Positions 1 to 12,210 of a stretch of DNA of 64,000 nt are shown piece after piece. The position numbers and the translations under genes were made by a program. A model generated the notes under the pieces. That model had not been told where the DNA came from. It was given only the letters and a program-made list of their open reading frames with translations, and made no database searches. Each line of letters begins with the position of its first letter. The stretch's first letter is position 1. The stretch spans positions 28,077,964-28,141,963 of the forward strand of contig OX638370.1 in assembly GCA_951812925.1 (NCBI GenBank), written 5' to 3'. Source of the DNA: Calliopum simillimum (taxonomy: Eukaryota > Arthropoda > Insecta > Diptera > Lauxaniidae).

Positions 1-292
1 TAATTTTGTACACTGCAGCCGTCGTCAAATTTTAACTCGATTTATTTAAAATTAATAAAATCGGTCAACCGAACCGCCCACCGCCCATACAAAAAATATA
101 TTCAAAATGCAACTTAAGGTACATTTTCCACGACAATGCAACCAAAATACACATAACTACAAGGGATAATAAGTGCAAGCGCTGAGCAGAAACTAGAAGA
201 AACAAAAGGACGTAGCAAAAGCTTCAAAATGCTGTGCTGAAAACATTTTTTCTAGATAATCCACCGAAATTTCACCCAGACACTAAGTAAGG
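1..292 (+). repeat. Partial copy of dispersed repeat family R1
   Basis: This stretch matches positions of about 59760-60010 in the same orientation. Shared landmarks are 'gccgtcgtcaaa', 'aatcggtcaac', 'gctgagcagaaact' and 'agataatcca'. It is cut by the window edge, so its left end is unknown. Three other copies lie at 7735-8390 (opposite strand), 20525-21190 and 59570-60165. The family does not look protein-coding, and I cannot assign it to a transposon class from the sequence alone. Confidence 0.6.
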
Positions 293-415
293 ACTGCCCC
301 AGAAAAATTTGACCCTTTTACTCCTTAAGATTATGATTTACCTGATGATCGTGCAGGTCGAAATATGGGTGCTATATTTTTTATATAACATAACGATTAA
401 AAAAATATATAACAC

Positions 416-976
416 TTGGCAGACCAACTTCAGACGATAAAGATATCTAGCAATCAAGAAAAAAAGAGCAAACTCATTTTGTACACTTGCATGCAAAAAC
501 GAGAATTAAAATATTCAGCCATAGCTAAAAAAACAGGTGCATCAAAAATCACTGTCCAAAGGGTTATTTCGAATTATAGAAAGGGTCAACTTATTACGCG
601 GAAAAAGAGTTTAGGTAGAAAAGCCAGTATAGACCCACAATTGGTGAAAAAACTGAAGCGCCTTTTTAATCAGAATCCCAACACTTCAGAAGGAGATATG
701 GCTGCCAGAGCAGGAACCTCAAAATTTTCTATAAACAGACTAAAGAAAAAACTTAAGCTAAGAACCTACAGAGTTCAAAAACTACCAAACCGTTCCGATG
801 AAAAGCAGTTAGAGGCTCAAAAGCGAGCTCGAAAGTTATATGTCGGTTACCTAACTTAATTTGACTGCTGCATAATGGACGATGAAACATGCGCTAAGGC
901 AGATTTTAAACACCTAACAAGACACGAATTTTACACCTGTTCGGAGGAGGGGCAGATACAGAGAAATCAGGTACAA
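416..976 (+). pseudogene. Broken Tc1/mariner-type transposase, N-terminal part
   Basis: The open frame at 416-859 (about 147 residues) is rich in lysine and arginine. It has two helix-turn-helix-like segments, around residues 34-52 (YSAIAKKTGASKITVQRVI) and around residues 93-112 (GDMAARAGTSKFSINRLKKK), as in Tc1/mariner DNA-binding domains. A stop at 857-859 is followed in the same frame by DCCIMDDET, which resembles the start of the catalytic DDE/D domain with its first acidic residue. No ATG precedes the open frame; the first in-frame ATG is at 491. The catalytic core is then lost in the inverted repeat that follows. Family membership rests on motif resemblance, and the exact subfamily is not determined. 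Confidence 0.6.
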
Positions 977-980
977 AACT

Positions 981-1566
981 AGGGTAAAAGTGCGTCAAAC
1001 AACAATTTTAATCCTGCTGGCGATTCATTTATGGTCCACAAAATCAATACTAACCCACATTATTGGCTCCAAAAACCGTCTGGGATATACATCTAGAACT
1101 AAGTAAGTCGTACAGTGCAAAAACTGGCGGCTGCATGTCCCGAGTCCACAATTTTAAAGCCTAAGTAGCCCTTCATAAACAAAAAAAGCCAGAATAGCCT
1201 ACATTATTTTTCATATCGAGCTCAGTATTAGCACGCCCACAAAGATTAGGACTTTTAAAGCAACGTCATAATCATGGACGAGTCTAAATTTAACATATTT
1301 GAACCTGATGACATGACATACTTATGGCGGAAACGTAATATTGAACCGAATCGCAAAACCAAGTAGACTTTTTTGATTTTTTTTTTTGCTTATGAAGGAC
1401 TACTCGGGACACGCAGCCGCCAGTTTTTGCACAGTACGAGTTACTTAGTTCTTCACGTATATCCCAGGCGATTTTTGGAGCCAATAATGTGGGTTAGTAT
1501 TGATTTTGTGGACCATAAATGAATCGTCAGCGGGATTAAAATTGTTGTTTGACTCACTTTTACCCT
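981..1566. repeat. Inverted repeat, two arms of about 190 bp
   Basis: The left arm (981-1190) pairs with the right arm (1381-1566). Both contain the segment running from 'taaaagtg' through 'attattggctcc' and 'aactggcggctgc' to 'cataa'. The left arm carries an extra insertion of about 20 nt near 1146-1166. The spacer is about 190 bp. The repeat interrupts the transposase frame upstream, so it is either a later insertion or part of the decayed transposon. Confidence 0.7.
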
Positions 1567-1599
1567 AATTTTGGACCCGATTTGCATTAACGAAGCTTT

Positions 1600-2440
1600 T
1601 AATTGTAATTTGCATTGTGGGTGGGACTCAAACTAACATATAAAGAAGATTAGCGCATAGATTGGCCGTTCTTAAAATGAATTATCACCGATTTTCGTTG
1701 CTGGACGACCCATTTATGCAAAATGCACTTTTTTACCCTCACATGTACATGATCAAACAAAAATTGGCTGCATCTGGTTGAGAATACCACACAGAGAACA
1801 TAGAAAAAGAAATTCTCATTAAATAACGCGAAACGCTGGCTCCAAAGGGAAAATAAGCATCTGCACGAAATAAACTGTGACTTGAATTTCTCCTGCTCAC
1901 TCGGTTTTTTCCGCCTTGAGCTTCTCGGAATCAAATTTTGGGGATTTTTTTTTACTTATTATGAACAATAGACGTGCCCGTCTAAGCTTGTATTTAAAAT
2001 TTAATGATATTTGTATTAGTTTTAAAGATACAGTGTTTTAAATTTAAAAACCATTACTGTACGAAATAAGCTGTGAGCCACTGTAAGTACTCAATATTGT
2101 TTAGCAGAGAAATTTTAAAAATAAAAAATAAATGTCAATCTCACGAAAAATTCCTCATATGTATGGTTACTGGAGTCGAGCTCAGAAAATTTTAAGAAAA
2201 ATATGATTTTACTTCAATCTATAGCAAAACACATAAGCAGTTTTTTCGAAACCTGAAGCACAACTAACTCAAAGTTTTCGATAAACTTTATTTATTAAAC
2301 AAATTGATTTTCGACATAAATTCCGTAATCTTTTGGAATTTCAATTAAAACAAAATTATTCCGTTTTCTTTGTATTTTATTAATAATTCAAATTCTTTAT
2401 TTGCTGTTGTGCCTACTACCCCAAAATTACCACAATTCAT
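1600..2440. other. No clear gene; possible transposase tail
   Basis: Around 1900-1960, one plus-strand frame reads LELLGIKFWG, faintly like the PELRPIEKFW region near the end of Tc1-type transposases. Stops surround it. I see nothing else interpretable up to 2440. Confidence 0.25.
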
Positions 2441-2494
2441 TTGCTAATCAAATTTACTTCTTCTATCCATCAGCGCACACCAAAACTATTTCTT

Positions 2495-3030
2495 AGCACC
2501 ACCACCACCACCACCACTTGCTACTTTCCTCATTATAACTACTGCTACTGCTACTGCTACTACTATTACTACTTGTACTTCTGCTCCTTTTCATTATCCT
2601 TTAAGTCTGCCAGCCACTTAATTACCCAGGCGTATAAAGGAGCACTCAACAAACAAACAAACAAACAAACAGAGTAATTGCAAGGGGAACAACAAATCAA
2701 CAAAAAAGAAAAAACTTTTCGTTTATCCAGCAAAGGCCACAACCACGCCTCCTACTGACTTTTTTATAACATTGTTGTTGTTGTTGTTGTTGTTGTTTCT
2801 ATTGTTATTGTGGGATTTTCATTTGGATCATATTTTGCTTGATCCAAATATAGTTAGACGAATGTTTAAAGAACATTTGGTACGTGCGTATGGTTAACCA
2901 AAACGTGATGCTAAGCCACGCACCAAAACTTTTTTTTAGATTTATAAGAAAGGTTATATAATGACGACAACATGATGTGGTAGACAGCAACAACAGCAAA
3001 AACAACAACAACAACAACAACAACAGCAAT
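2495..3030. repeat. Cluster of trinucleotide and tetranucleotide microsatellites
   Basis: Short perfect runs occur here: (CAC)n near 2500-2520, a CTA/CTG mixture near 2532-2575, (CAAA)n at about 2648-2670, (GTT)8 at about 2773-2797 and (CAA)n at about 3000-3025. The (GTT) and (CAA) tracts are reverse complements about 200 bp apart and could pair. The leucine-rich open frames here are simply translations of these tracts. Confidence 0.85.
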
Positions 3031-3345
3031 AGCAAAAGCAATAATAGCAATATTAAATGCATTAAAGCATAGGGTTACCCTTGCGAAATTTTATCAACTT
3101 TATTACTTATTTTATAAACGAATTCGTTGAGTCCTTTGCTCCTCAAAAAGAAAAATTTTTTTAGCTTTATCAATAGTTTTCAACTTTTGCAATGTTTTTC
3201 AATTCACATATTTCCATATTCCTCAATTCTTTAAACAACTTTTCGATTATCACAAAATTTTCAAATTTTTTCGATATCTTTAGACTTTTTGAATATTCTT
3301 CAGCTTTATAAACATTTTCCATTGAGTCATCGCTTTCCAAATATA

Positions 3346-4346
3346 CAGGGTGTATCACATAAGGTTGGGTATCCCCTGGTAGGTGATAAAAGAAGCCGAG
3401 ACAAACAAAAAATTGTACCTGAGGGGGGGTCCAAAATGTATCCCTGCAGAGATCTATTGTTAAGATTGATTTTCTGACTTGTTTTAGAAAACAAATTTTT
3501 TGGATCACCCTAGCGTTTTATAGAAAACTTTTTGTAAAAAACTTTTAGCTAATTGTATGAGCTTTTTAAGGGTGTACTTTTTATAGAATTTGAAAGGATT
3601 ACGCAAAATTTTAGACCTTTAAATTGCTATTTTAAATTTTTTTTTACAAATTTTTGACTTCGGCGGCCATTTTAGTATGAAAAAGGTCCAATTAACATAC
3701 TCCTTTCTAATTTTTTTTGGAGTCCTCGTTAAATTTCCTTTAATTCAATAGTACATTTGTTATATCAAATCTATCATTTGAGGTTGGAAAAAAAACTTTT
3801 TTATGTAACCCGTGTGTTACTCGCATGCGTTGCATATGATACGCGCTGCCCTTTATCTAATGGAGCCTTCAAACGGATTGATCTTGAAAAGTTTTTTTTT
3901 TTTTTGACTTCAATCAAAATAATTGGTGTGACAAATATACGACCAAATAAAAGAAAATTTAACGATAATTCAAAAAGAAATTATAAAATTTTATGTTAAT
4001 TCGACCTTTTTCGTACTAAAATGGCCACCAAAATCAAAAACTAGAAAAAAAAATTAAAATGTCAACTTTAAAGGTCCAGAACTTTGCGAAATTCTTTTAA
4101 ACTCTATTGACTTAATACAGTTTTGGAAAGCTTATATAATTAACTAAAAGATTTATATAAAAATTTTTCTCTGAAATGCTGGAGTGACCCAAGAAAACTT
4201 TTTTTCTAAAACAAGTCAGAAATCACTTTTAACCCTATAACTTTTCAGGAGTATATGTTAGACCCCCGCAAACGCGAATTTTTTTGTTAGTCTAGGCCTC
4301 CTCTATTAACTGCCATAAGCTTCATAATCTTATGCGATACACCCTA
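3346..4346. mobile_element. About 1 kb fold-back MITE with TIR CAGGGTGTATC
   Basis: The left end CAGGGTGTATCACATAAG pairs with the right end CTTATGCGATACACCCTA. The similarity extends inward about 350 bp in both arms, for example 'ggccattttagta' near 3665 and 'tactaaaatggcc' near 4014. About 300 bp of AT-rich centre separates the arms. TA dinucleotides flank both ends, as expected for a mariner-type target duplication. No transposase is present, so it is a non-autonomous element. Confidence 0.75.
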
Positions 4347-4349
4347 TAT

Positions 4350-6290
4350 ATCAGCATTTCTCAGGATTTTTTGAATTTTTTTATATTTTTCGACTTTATC
4401 AACATTTTTCAACCAAATGCTAATTTTTCGACTCCCTTAACATTTTTAGACTCCATCACCATTTTTCGGTTATAACATTTCTATCAATTTCATCAACATT
4501 TTCTTCCTTTCGATCTAGCAACAACTTTCGATTTTACAAACATTTTTCATTAGATTTTATCTTTTTAAACATTTTCCTAAACTTTAGCAACATTTTGCGG
4601 TTTTCCACATTTTTCGACATTTTCACATTTTTGAGCTTCACGATAATCGAATTTTTTAAAATTGCAGTTATTTTTCCATCAACATTTTGCCGACTTTTTA
4701 ATTTTTCGCCTTTAATTTTTTAATTTAAAAATTTTTTCGTCTTCGCAACATTTTTAGATTTTAGCAACATTTATGAAAACCATCAACATTTTTCGACTTT
4801 ACTGGAACAGTTTAAAATGTTGGTTTCAATTCAAGGCATAATCAACATCCTTTGGCTTTATAAACATTATATGACTTTAGAAACATTTTTATTGCTTTAG
4901 TTAACTTAAAGACGTCCCCTCATAAACATTTTTGAACTCCACCAACATTTTTAAAATTTATCAAAATAATTTGATTTTATCAACAATTTCAACTTTATCA
5001 GTATTTTTTAATTATTTATTCGATTTTATCAACATTTCTCGACTCTTTGAACATTTTTTGACTGCATTAAATTTTTCGAATCCATCGAAATTTTACGATT
5101 CAAAAAGATTTTTTGACTTCAGCAACATTTTACGATTTTTTATATTATTTGGTACATTCAACCTGTCTTGAAATATATATTTTTTTAATCCAATTTTGTT
5201 TGAATTTTTCAACATTTTTGCCTTTTAAGCTTAGTAAATTTTTCATGTTGCTAAAAACATTTTTTACTCTATCAACATTTTTCGGCATTATTAGAATTTT
5301 TTGATGCCCCCACAGTTTTAGACTCTGTCAATATTCATTAGCTTTGTAAACATTTTATAACCTTATAAACATTTTTATTGCAACCACTTTTTCTTCACTT
5401 TTCCACTTCCTCAACTAATGTACATCAAGACTTTTCGAATTTGTTTTAATTTTACAAAAATTTTTCGATTTTCGCAAGATTTTTAATGGTATCAAATTTT
5501 TTTAAATAGAGGTAAGCGTTACCATGGAGATAGGTATCAAAAATTGTCCAATATTGCGTTAGGTAATTTATAGAGGGCCTCTTATCAACATTTTTGAGTT
5601 CTGTTAACATTTTTCAATTTTAGAAACATTTTTCGACTTGAGCAATATTTTTCGACCCTATCAACATTATTCCAATTTAAGGGTTGACTTTAAATTGAAT
5701 AACGCTTTAAAGGGAAGAGAGTTGCGAGGGTTAAGAGAGTTGCATTGCAAAGCGGATTTCGTTGCGTGACACCTAGAGGGGCATTGAAAATTGGCCAATT
5801 TTACATTAAGTAATTTCAGGAAAGCTTTTTATCAACACTTTCGATTCTATCAACATTTTTTCAATTCGTCAACACTTTTTGATTCTAACAACAAATTTTT
5901 CGACAATAGCAACATTACTGGACCTTATCAACATTTTTCAAGTCTGACAAAATTTTTTGATTAATCAACATTTTTCGATATTTTTCGACTCTAGCAGAGA
6001 TGCGCTGAATATTCCAAAAAAATTTCTTCAGTTTTTTAATTAAGTTTTATCCCTGCATGTAAAATCAAATGACGAGAGAAAGATATTTCTATGTCCATTG
6101 AGTAGAAATAATAACTTTTCCGTGCGAATCTCAAACGTTCCAAGGTACAACATCTCCCCTAACGCTTGAATTCTGTCAAAATATTTCGGATTATCAACAT
6201 TTTTTTAAGCAACATTTTTCGAATCCAGCAACATTTCTTCAATTTAAGTAACTCTTCAAAAGATAGGGGGTAAAGGGGGCAAGAGTATCA
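4350..6290. repeat. Degenerate minisatellite, unit like ATCAACATTTTTCGACTTT
   Basis: An irregular 18-25 bp unit built around 'tcaacatttttcgact' repeats for nearly 2 kb. It is interrupted by related spacers such as 'atcaaaaattgtccaatattgcg' near 5535 and 'attgaaaattggccaattttac' near 5783. That suggests a higher-order arrangement. The open frames inside are repeat translations without codon structure. Confidence 0.75.
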
Positions 6291-6554
6291 AAAATGTTTG
6301 AACTTGTTCCGCATTTTCCAATTTTACATTTATTGACACATCAGCATCAGTCAAAAATTTCAAAATTTCTTGACTTTATCAATATTTTTGGACTGTTTTT
6401 GGGCCACTCCACTACGCCAAGAACACGTTTGCACTTAATGAACATTTTATTTTATGATACTAAAAATTGCTTGTTTTTGGTCGCATTAGTTGTTCCTTCT
6501 GTGAATGTTACGTTCCAGTAATGTTTCGTACGTTAAACAAAGATTTATGCCGCC

Positions 6555-6665
6555 ATGTGTGTAAACAAAAAACAAAAATCTAACGACGACGTGGCTGGTG
6601 ACAACGGCAGCAGCGATGCGATGACTGCGACGAACTCCAAGCGCGCTCATATGATTTTGACATAG
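6555..6665 (+). CDS. Possible small ORF of 36 aa
   Basis: This ATG-to-TAG frame lies in a locally GC-richer island (about 6550-6670) within AT-rich sequence. It encodes a polar peptide beginning MCVNKKQKSNDD and ending KRAHMILT, with a reasonable start context (gccATG). I do not recognise it. It could be a chance frame, a first exon or a small-ORF gene. No splice donor stands out before the stop. Confidence 0.15.
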   Translation: MCVNKKQKSNDDVAGDNGSSDAMTATNSKRAHMILT

Positions 6666-7307
6666 CCTTCCTGTAGAGGAAGTGCACAGCTAAAAGTTTG
6701 CTTGAACTATACAAATATTCCCGCCATCTTCTCCTATGATGGAGATTTGCGAAAAAGGAAAACTTTTCATATTTTGTGGTTTTTGGGGGTTTTATATTTC
6801 ATTGAGTTATTAAAACTTTTGCTGCGAAAATTACGCATTACTTGAGTTAAAGTAGAGCGGAAAAGAAAGGAAACAAAATTCTCAGCTGAATATTACAAAC
6901 ATAAATAAGCCATGAAATCTCAAGTTTGCATCATATAATGGAGTTAGTTGCCTTTATTAGGCTTTATATCAGCAAGACAATTTATATGCGAGAAATTACC
7001 TACCTTAGGGACTTTGCTTTTTTCAAGGATTCAGCAGATTCATTTCTTTTCAATTTATACATAATGTACATTTATTGAAATATAGTATTGTAGTTTCATA
7101 TAGATAGCATTATATATGGAATTCTTATTGTTTGTTTGTGAATGAACAAGGCCCTGTTGTAAGTTATTGCAGCAAAACCCCAAAAGTATGCTATCATTTA
7201 TGGTCAAGCAATAACCGCTAACGAAAATAATGATGCGTGCCTTGAATGCGACGGTTCGCTGTTGTTCGTACAATTTCCGGATCTTCAATTGAATCCGAAA
7301 ATGAGAA

Positions 7308-7650
7308 GACTTTTGCCCCAGACAGACGGCAACTCTAAAGCATATTTCAGACGCAATATTGTGAAACTTTATATTGCATGATTTTAAGCATTTTTTAAAT
7401 ACATATTCCATAGACATTGACTAAAAGAAAATTTCCCAATTCAGGGTTCCAAAAATTCTAATTAGCTTTTCTGATGCTTAACTCACTATTAATCTTCTTT
7501 TTGGACCCTGAATTGGGAAATTTTCATTTAGTCAATGTCTATTGAATATGGATTTAAAAAATGCCTAAAATCATGCAATAAAAAGTTTCACATTATTGCG
7601 TTGTGATATGCATTAGAGCTGCCGTCTGTCTGGGGCATAAGAGGAAGACA
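7308..7650. repeat. Inverted repeat with about 140 bp arms
   Basis: The left arm (about 7310-7446) and right arm (about 7501-7645) are near reverse complements. 'gccccagacagacggc' pairs with 'gccgtctgtctggggc', and 'aaatttcccaattcagggt' pairs with 'accctgaattgggaaattt'. The central spacer is about 54 bp. No terminal target duplication is clear, so it is probably a decayed fold-back MITE. Confidence 0.7.
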
Positions 7651-7734
7651 GAAGAAGCAGCCATAAAACACAGGCTCAGAATTCAGTCTGGTTAGTGTCA
7701 TCAACATTAAACTTTACTTTTTTACTTTCTCTTC

Positions 7735-8390
7735 TGAAGAATGAACTAGTAAGGGTGTTACCTTTGGCCTGGCCAAACATTAAATACCCTACACAGCAGT
7801 ATTTTGAAAGTTTTGCTTATATGGGAGGTGACACGCCCTCTTGTCCGAATTCACCCAGTTTTTTCTCAGAGTTTGAATTGATAGTTCTTTGCATTTGAGT
7901 ACAATTTAGTTTGATTATCTCAAAAAACGCTTTCAGTATAGCAATTTGAAGTTTTTGCTTATATGGAAGGTGCCACGCCCTCTTGTCCGAATTCTCCTGT
8001 TTTTTTTTCAGAGCTTGCGCTTACAATTCGTAGTATTTATATGTATTTTGGTTGCATTATCGTGAAAAAAACTCAAAAAGTTGCATTTTGAATATATTTT
8101 TTTTATGGGCGGAAGGCGTGTACGTTGATCGATTTCACTCATTTTCAATCCCCCAAACTAACTTTAAAGCCAAAGACTGTGCACCAAATTTCATTGAGTT
8201 ATCTTGCTTAGTTTTCCCAAAAAGTGTATTTCCACACACAGCCAGCCAGCCAGACAAATGGACATGGCTATATCGACTCAGGAGGTGACGCTGATCAAGA
8301 ATATATATACTTTTCTATATCTGCCACGCCTCCTTCTCTGCATTACAAACGGAAGAACAAAGTGAATATATCCTGGGTGTATGGTATAAA
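7735..8390 (-). repeat. Dispersed repeat family R1, full-length copy, reverse orientation
   Basis: On the minus strand this runs from the 'aggaggcgtggcag' side near 8330 to the terminal 'ggccaaaggtaacaccctta' segment near 7750. It carries an internal repeat of about 170 bp ('atggga/aggtg.cacgccctcttgtccgaattc' at 7820 and 7966) and the 'cagccagccagccagac' tract near 8240. Copies at 20525-21190 and 59570-60165 are in the other orientation. Confidence 0.75.
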
Positions 8391-8465
8391 AAGTAATGTC
8401 ATAAAGTGAATGTGCCATAGTAGTCTATTGATTATGTCCTAAAAAACAGCAAAAAGGAGCTAATA

Positions 8466-8932
8466 CCCTATTCTCACTTGCCTGGTTAACAAGCCTAAAA
8501 TGAGAAAATCTTGATAATCGCAGAACCACGTTCACACCTTTTACCTGGATGAGTTACTTTCATTTCAATGACACTTTTTTGGCGTTTACCAAATCACGAC
8601 ACTATTTTCACTTTTTTCACATATATTTTTATATATTTCATTATTTTAATTTTTTTTAAAACAATTGAGATAAACACATTTTTGATTTTAGCTTTAATTT
8701 GCTTTTTATTAAAAATGTTTTATTTGTTTACATTTTGCATTTATCAAAGGAAAAGGAAATTTCCTAATTTCCCTGGGATTTTTTTGAATTTGGAGATGCC
8801 ACCTGCCGATTTTTTGGGTTAAATGATCTAATTGTTTAAAAACTAGCTAATCTTTTCCATACAAATCGAAAAGCTTTTTATATGGAAAACTATACCGGTT
8901 AGTGCTAAATCAGCACTCAAGTGAGAATAGGG
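8466..8932. mobile_element. 467 bp MITE with perfect 15 bp TIRs and TA duplication
   Basis: The termini are CCCTATTCTCACTTG (8466-8480) and CAAGTGAGAATAGGG (8918-8932), exact reverse complements. Both are flanked by TA (8464-8465 and 8933-8934), the signature of a Tc1/mariner-type non-autonomous element. The interior is AT-rich and does not encode a recognisable protein. Confidence 0.9.
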
Positions 8933-9319
8933 TACAAGATGTTTGTGGGATTTTGTAACAGAAATCGGTCAATCGGTCATTTTAGAAGAAAAAACCGCGA
9001 AGTGCTATTAAATCAGCAGGTTGAGATCGGAGAGGGACGGAGAATGCACCCTTTATAGTTTTCAGCATACATATGTAGCGAACGAAGCAGAATTTCAATA
9101 TACTACATGGGAAACTTTTTGTGAAAAATTAAATTCCCAATCGAAATAGCTTATTTAAAAAAATAAAAGCAAAATATGCGAAAACTTGGGTTTTTTTACT
9201 CTTTTGCCTAGAATAATTTTTTGGTCAGAGATAGGTAAAGACATTGCTGAGTATAAAAAATAAGTATATAGTATAAAATTTTCTTTAAAATGCTTTATTA
9301 AAAAATTTCTTCAGTTAAA

Positions 9320-9680
9320 AATGGACTTAAATGTGGCCACTCGAACATGAAAAATTTTTTTACGCGATCGGAAAAACGGTTTTTATACAAAACCAATGCG
9401 TCTTATGAAAAAAAAATGCTTAAAATCGTACAAAGGCCACGTGTGAAATTTTTCAGAATTTGTTGAATATTTTCTAATTTTCCAAAAATTGGTAAAAAAA
9501 AAAATATTGAAAAATTCCAAAAAATTTGAAAAGATTCACACGTATCCTTAAGTTAATGCATTTTTTTTAAAAGCATTTTTTGCTTCATGCAGTTTTTCGT
9601 AAGACGTCTTGGTTTTGAGTAAAAACCAATTTTCCGACCGCGTACAAAAATTTTCCATGCTACTTAATCTAAAAAATTTT
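9320..9680. repeat. Inverted-repeat element
   Basis: The sequence around 9355-9420 ('acgcgatcggaaaa', 'aaaaccaatgcgtcttatgaaaaa') pairs imperfectly with 9560-9660 ('tttttcgtaagacgtcttggttt', 'ttttccgaccgcgt'). A related one-armed piece lies at about 17700-17770 ('tttcgtaagatgcc', 'ttttgagtaaaaa'). Confidence 0.6.
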
Positions 9681-9721
9681 GCATTTTCTTTGAAAAAAAG
9701 AAGTTTGAACCCAAATTTATT

Positions 9722-9815
9722 TAATACTTTGAATAAAATCTGACTTGGAGTCAAACTAGCAATAATACTAGCAATAATACTTTGAATAAAATCTGACTTG
9801 GAGTCAAACTAGCAA
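9722..9815. repeat. Short direct duplication of about 40 bp
   Basis: The segment from 'aatactttgaataaaatctg' to 'gtcaaactagcaa' occurs twice in tandem, separated by a short 'taatactagc' linker. It looks like a recent local slippage duplication. Confidence 0.8.
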
Positions 9816-10001
9816 AGCAAAACCTTTAGCGGAACGCCATTCAAAAAAATGCACAGTGTTATCAGCCCTATACCGTACTCTAGGATAGGAAAGGTAGGGT
9901 AGTTAGGGTTTTGTATAAAATATAGGTGGCAACATTGTTCCTAAGAGCTGTTGTTGGACAAATGTCAAACTTTCGCAATTCATTCCACAGATTACTCAAT
10001 A

Positions 10002-10127
10002 TGCGAACTCACACGAGGGGAACGGGCACGATGGGCACGTCAAATTTGTAGGCAAACGGAGGGAAATGAAAGCACCACTTCCCTCCGTTTGCCTAGAAAT
10101 TTGACGTGCCCTACGTGTGTGTTCGCA
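10002..10127. repeat. Compact hairpin with 31 bp near-perfect stem
   Basis: The arms at 10033-10063 and 10081-10111 pair with one mismatch in 31 positions around a 17 nt loop. Outer arms 'tgcgaactcacacg' and 'cgtgtgtgttcgca' pair at 13 of 14 positions, offset by an asymmetric bulge of about 18 nt. It may be a tiny fold-back MITE or, if transcribed, a small-RNA-type hairpin. Confidence 0.75.
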
Positions 10128-10279
10128 CAATGTAAAAATTTTGATGTTCGTCAGCACAAGATGTCAGGGCTCACACCTTACAAAGCAGCCAAAAGAGATT
10201 TCAAAATAAAAGCGTCGGACTGTGGACAACGCGTCTAATAGGTACCCCAGTTGAATACATGGTTAGACAGTAAGTTCGG

Positions 10280-10760
10280 CAAGGATAATTACTACATTAC
10301 TAAGCTGCTATCAGGACATGGATATTTTAAGAAATTCCTAAACAAGATATCAAAAACAGATTGATCAAACTGTATATACGGCGACGCAGAGCTCGACGAT
10401 GCGGAACATACGTTCTGGTCCACTTGCAGTCGAAAACATCATACCAACTATGCTGGTTAGTGAAGAAAATTGGTTATTAATTGGACCTCTACATATCGTG
10501 TTCTTCGCTTAAAAAAAAAAAGACTTTGATGCTTATCAAGCTGCCAGAGTCAAGAAATCCTTTGACATTAAAAATCGCTGCCGATATGCATCATCTTGCT
10601 CAGCCGCTGGTTCACTTACATTTCTTTTTTGGTGAGGGTCTCGACACTAGGCAGAGACCAAGAGGGTTCCAGAACAGGACAGATTTCGCCCTGGCAGAGA
10701 TCACAGTTAGTAGGACCTTGTTCGTCCTCGGCTAGAGCCCAAGTCCCTTCCGGCTTAACC
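10280..10760 (+). pseudogene. C-terminal remnant of an R1-like non-LTR retrotransposon
   Basis: One plus-strand frame at about 10307-10430 reads LLSGHGYFKKFLNKI, then a stop, then CIYGDAELDDAEHTFW. This is the zinc-knuckle-like C-terminal signature (C..C/D...DAEH..F.C) found after the reverse transcriptase of R1-clade elements. Stops and frame shifts are present and no reverse transcriptase remains. The sequence to about 10760 is probably the rest of the same remnant. Confidence 0.65.
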
Positions 10761-12206
10761 TCTTTACTAAAAAATAAAATAAAGATGTTGGCAAGGGCTG
10801 CTGAAGCACTACTCAGCCACTTTCTCTTTCAGGAGACATATAGCGGAAGCCCAACGTAGGCAAAGGAAGAGATGGTATTAAATGACTTAAAAGGAACCCC
10901 TCTGATTCAATACCAATGGCGGTTTCCCAGTGGGGAGGTATTCCCGACAAATAGGAGTCGTTTGAGTCGGTATTACGTTTAAGGAGAGTCCGTCACGACG
11001 CGTACCGGTAACGATCGGTACTAAGATCGCAAATGCTTTTTCAAAAATTCTAATTTTTTTCGAAATTCGATTTTTTGCATATTTTGGTTGGCCACATTCC
11101 AATACACCTTTTTACAGATATGGTACTAAGAAAAATACCCAAGTTATGGTCAACTTTAATAAATTTTTTGACAAATTTTATAAAGTTTTTCCCATCTTCT
11201 GTAAAGTACTGAATGAAAATGTGAGTTATATTCTTCTATACGTAAGTATATTAAGCTAACGATATAGTTAAACGGTATTCTTTATGTAGTAAGTCAGGCG
11301 GAAGAATCTTCTCCTTTGACTACTGTAGAAATTATAGAAAAATCAAGAAATAGAAAACTACCGGTGTTGAAACAAAAATCATAACTCACTGCTTTATCCA
11401 CCACAATCTTAATTTAATGAGTTTATCTTGGTTCGTTTTTCATAATTTTGACAGAACTTTTCATTTCATTGGAAATACATACTTACCTACCTACATACAG
11501 GTAAATAAATACAACAATTTTGGATATCAATTTTTACTGTCTGCCACGTGCGTCATATTTTCATGCAACTTTTTGCTTTTTGTGTTTTCTCTGGCAAGTC
11601 GAAAGTTCAAAATTGACTTTGACAATCGACAACTTTGCTTCTTAACCCATATTAATTGATGCGTAAATCTGCAAAATTAGAAATGTAGCATGCTTTCTCT
11701 TTTTCTTCCTCTTTCGCTTCTCTTCTTCTTGTTGTGTATATTTTGTGTATATTTCGTATATTTGTAACTGAATAGTTCGTGACTAGGATTTCTAATTGGA
11801 CGTTGCCATAGTGAAAGTAAATTTACGTTACCTGAATAAATGCTAATTAAACAATGAATATTGTAAAACATCCTGCAAAGCAAAAGTGCAGAGTATGATT
11901 GGTTACACAAATATTTAACATAACTAATTTTTTTTAAATTTAATTTTAGAATTTATGGAAATTGTTTAATTTTTATCAGGTTAATTTAACTGATAAAATT
12001 AATTGAAATAACCCAATGCTGAATTTTCATTTTAACTAACAGAAGCGTTCACCAAGAAGTCATGTTCCTGGAAAGTTATTATTCATATTTGATTTCAAAA
12101 AAGCCAAGCAACGCTAAAATCCTTAAATGGTGTTTTCATCGTACGCAAAACTTGTCTGGGAGTGTTTTGAACTGCACCAAGCCTTATCCAAAAACAATGA
12201 TGTGAC
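10761..12206. other. No gene recognised
   Basis: AT-rich sequence with only short chance frames. I see no promoter, splice pattern or repeat structure that I can support. Confidence 0.4.
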
Positions 12207-12210
12207 TCTT

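Noticed and set aside
2441..3062. Frames with poly-Thr, poly-Tyr and poly-Leu stretches
   Set aside because: They are translations of trinucleotide microsatellites.
8568..8822. 84-residue Phe/Ile-rich frame resembling a membrane protein
   Set aside because: It lies wholly within the AT-rich interior of a MITE (8466-8932), so the hydrophobicity is compositional.
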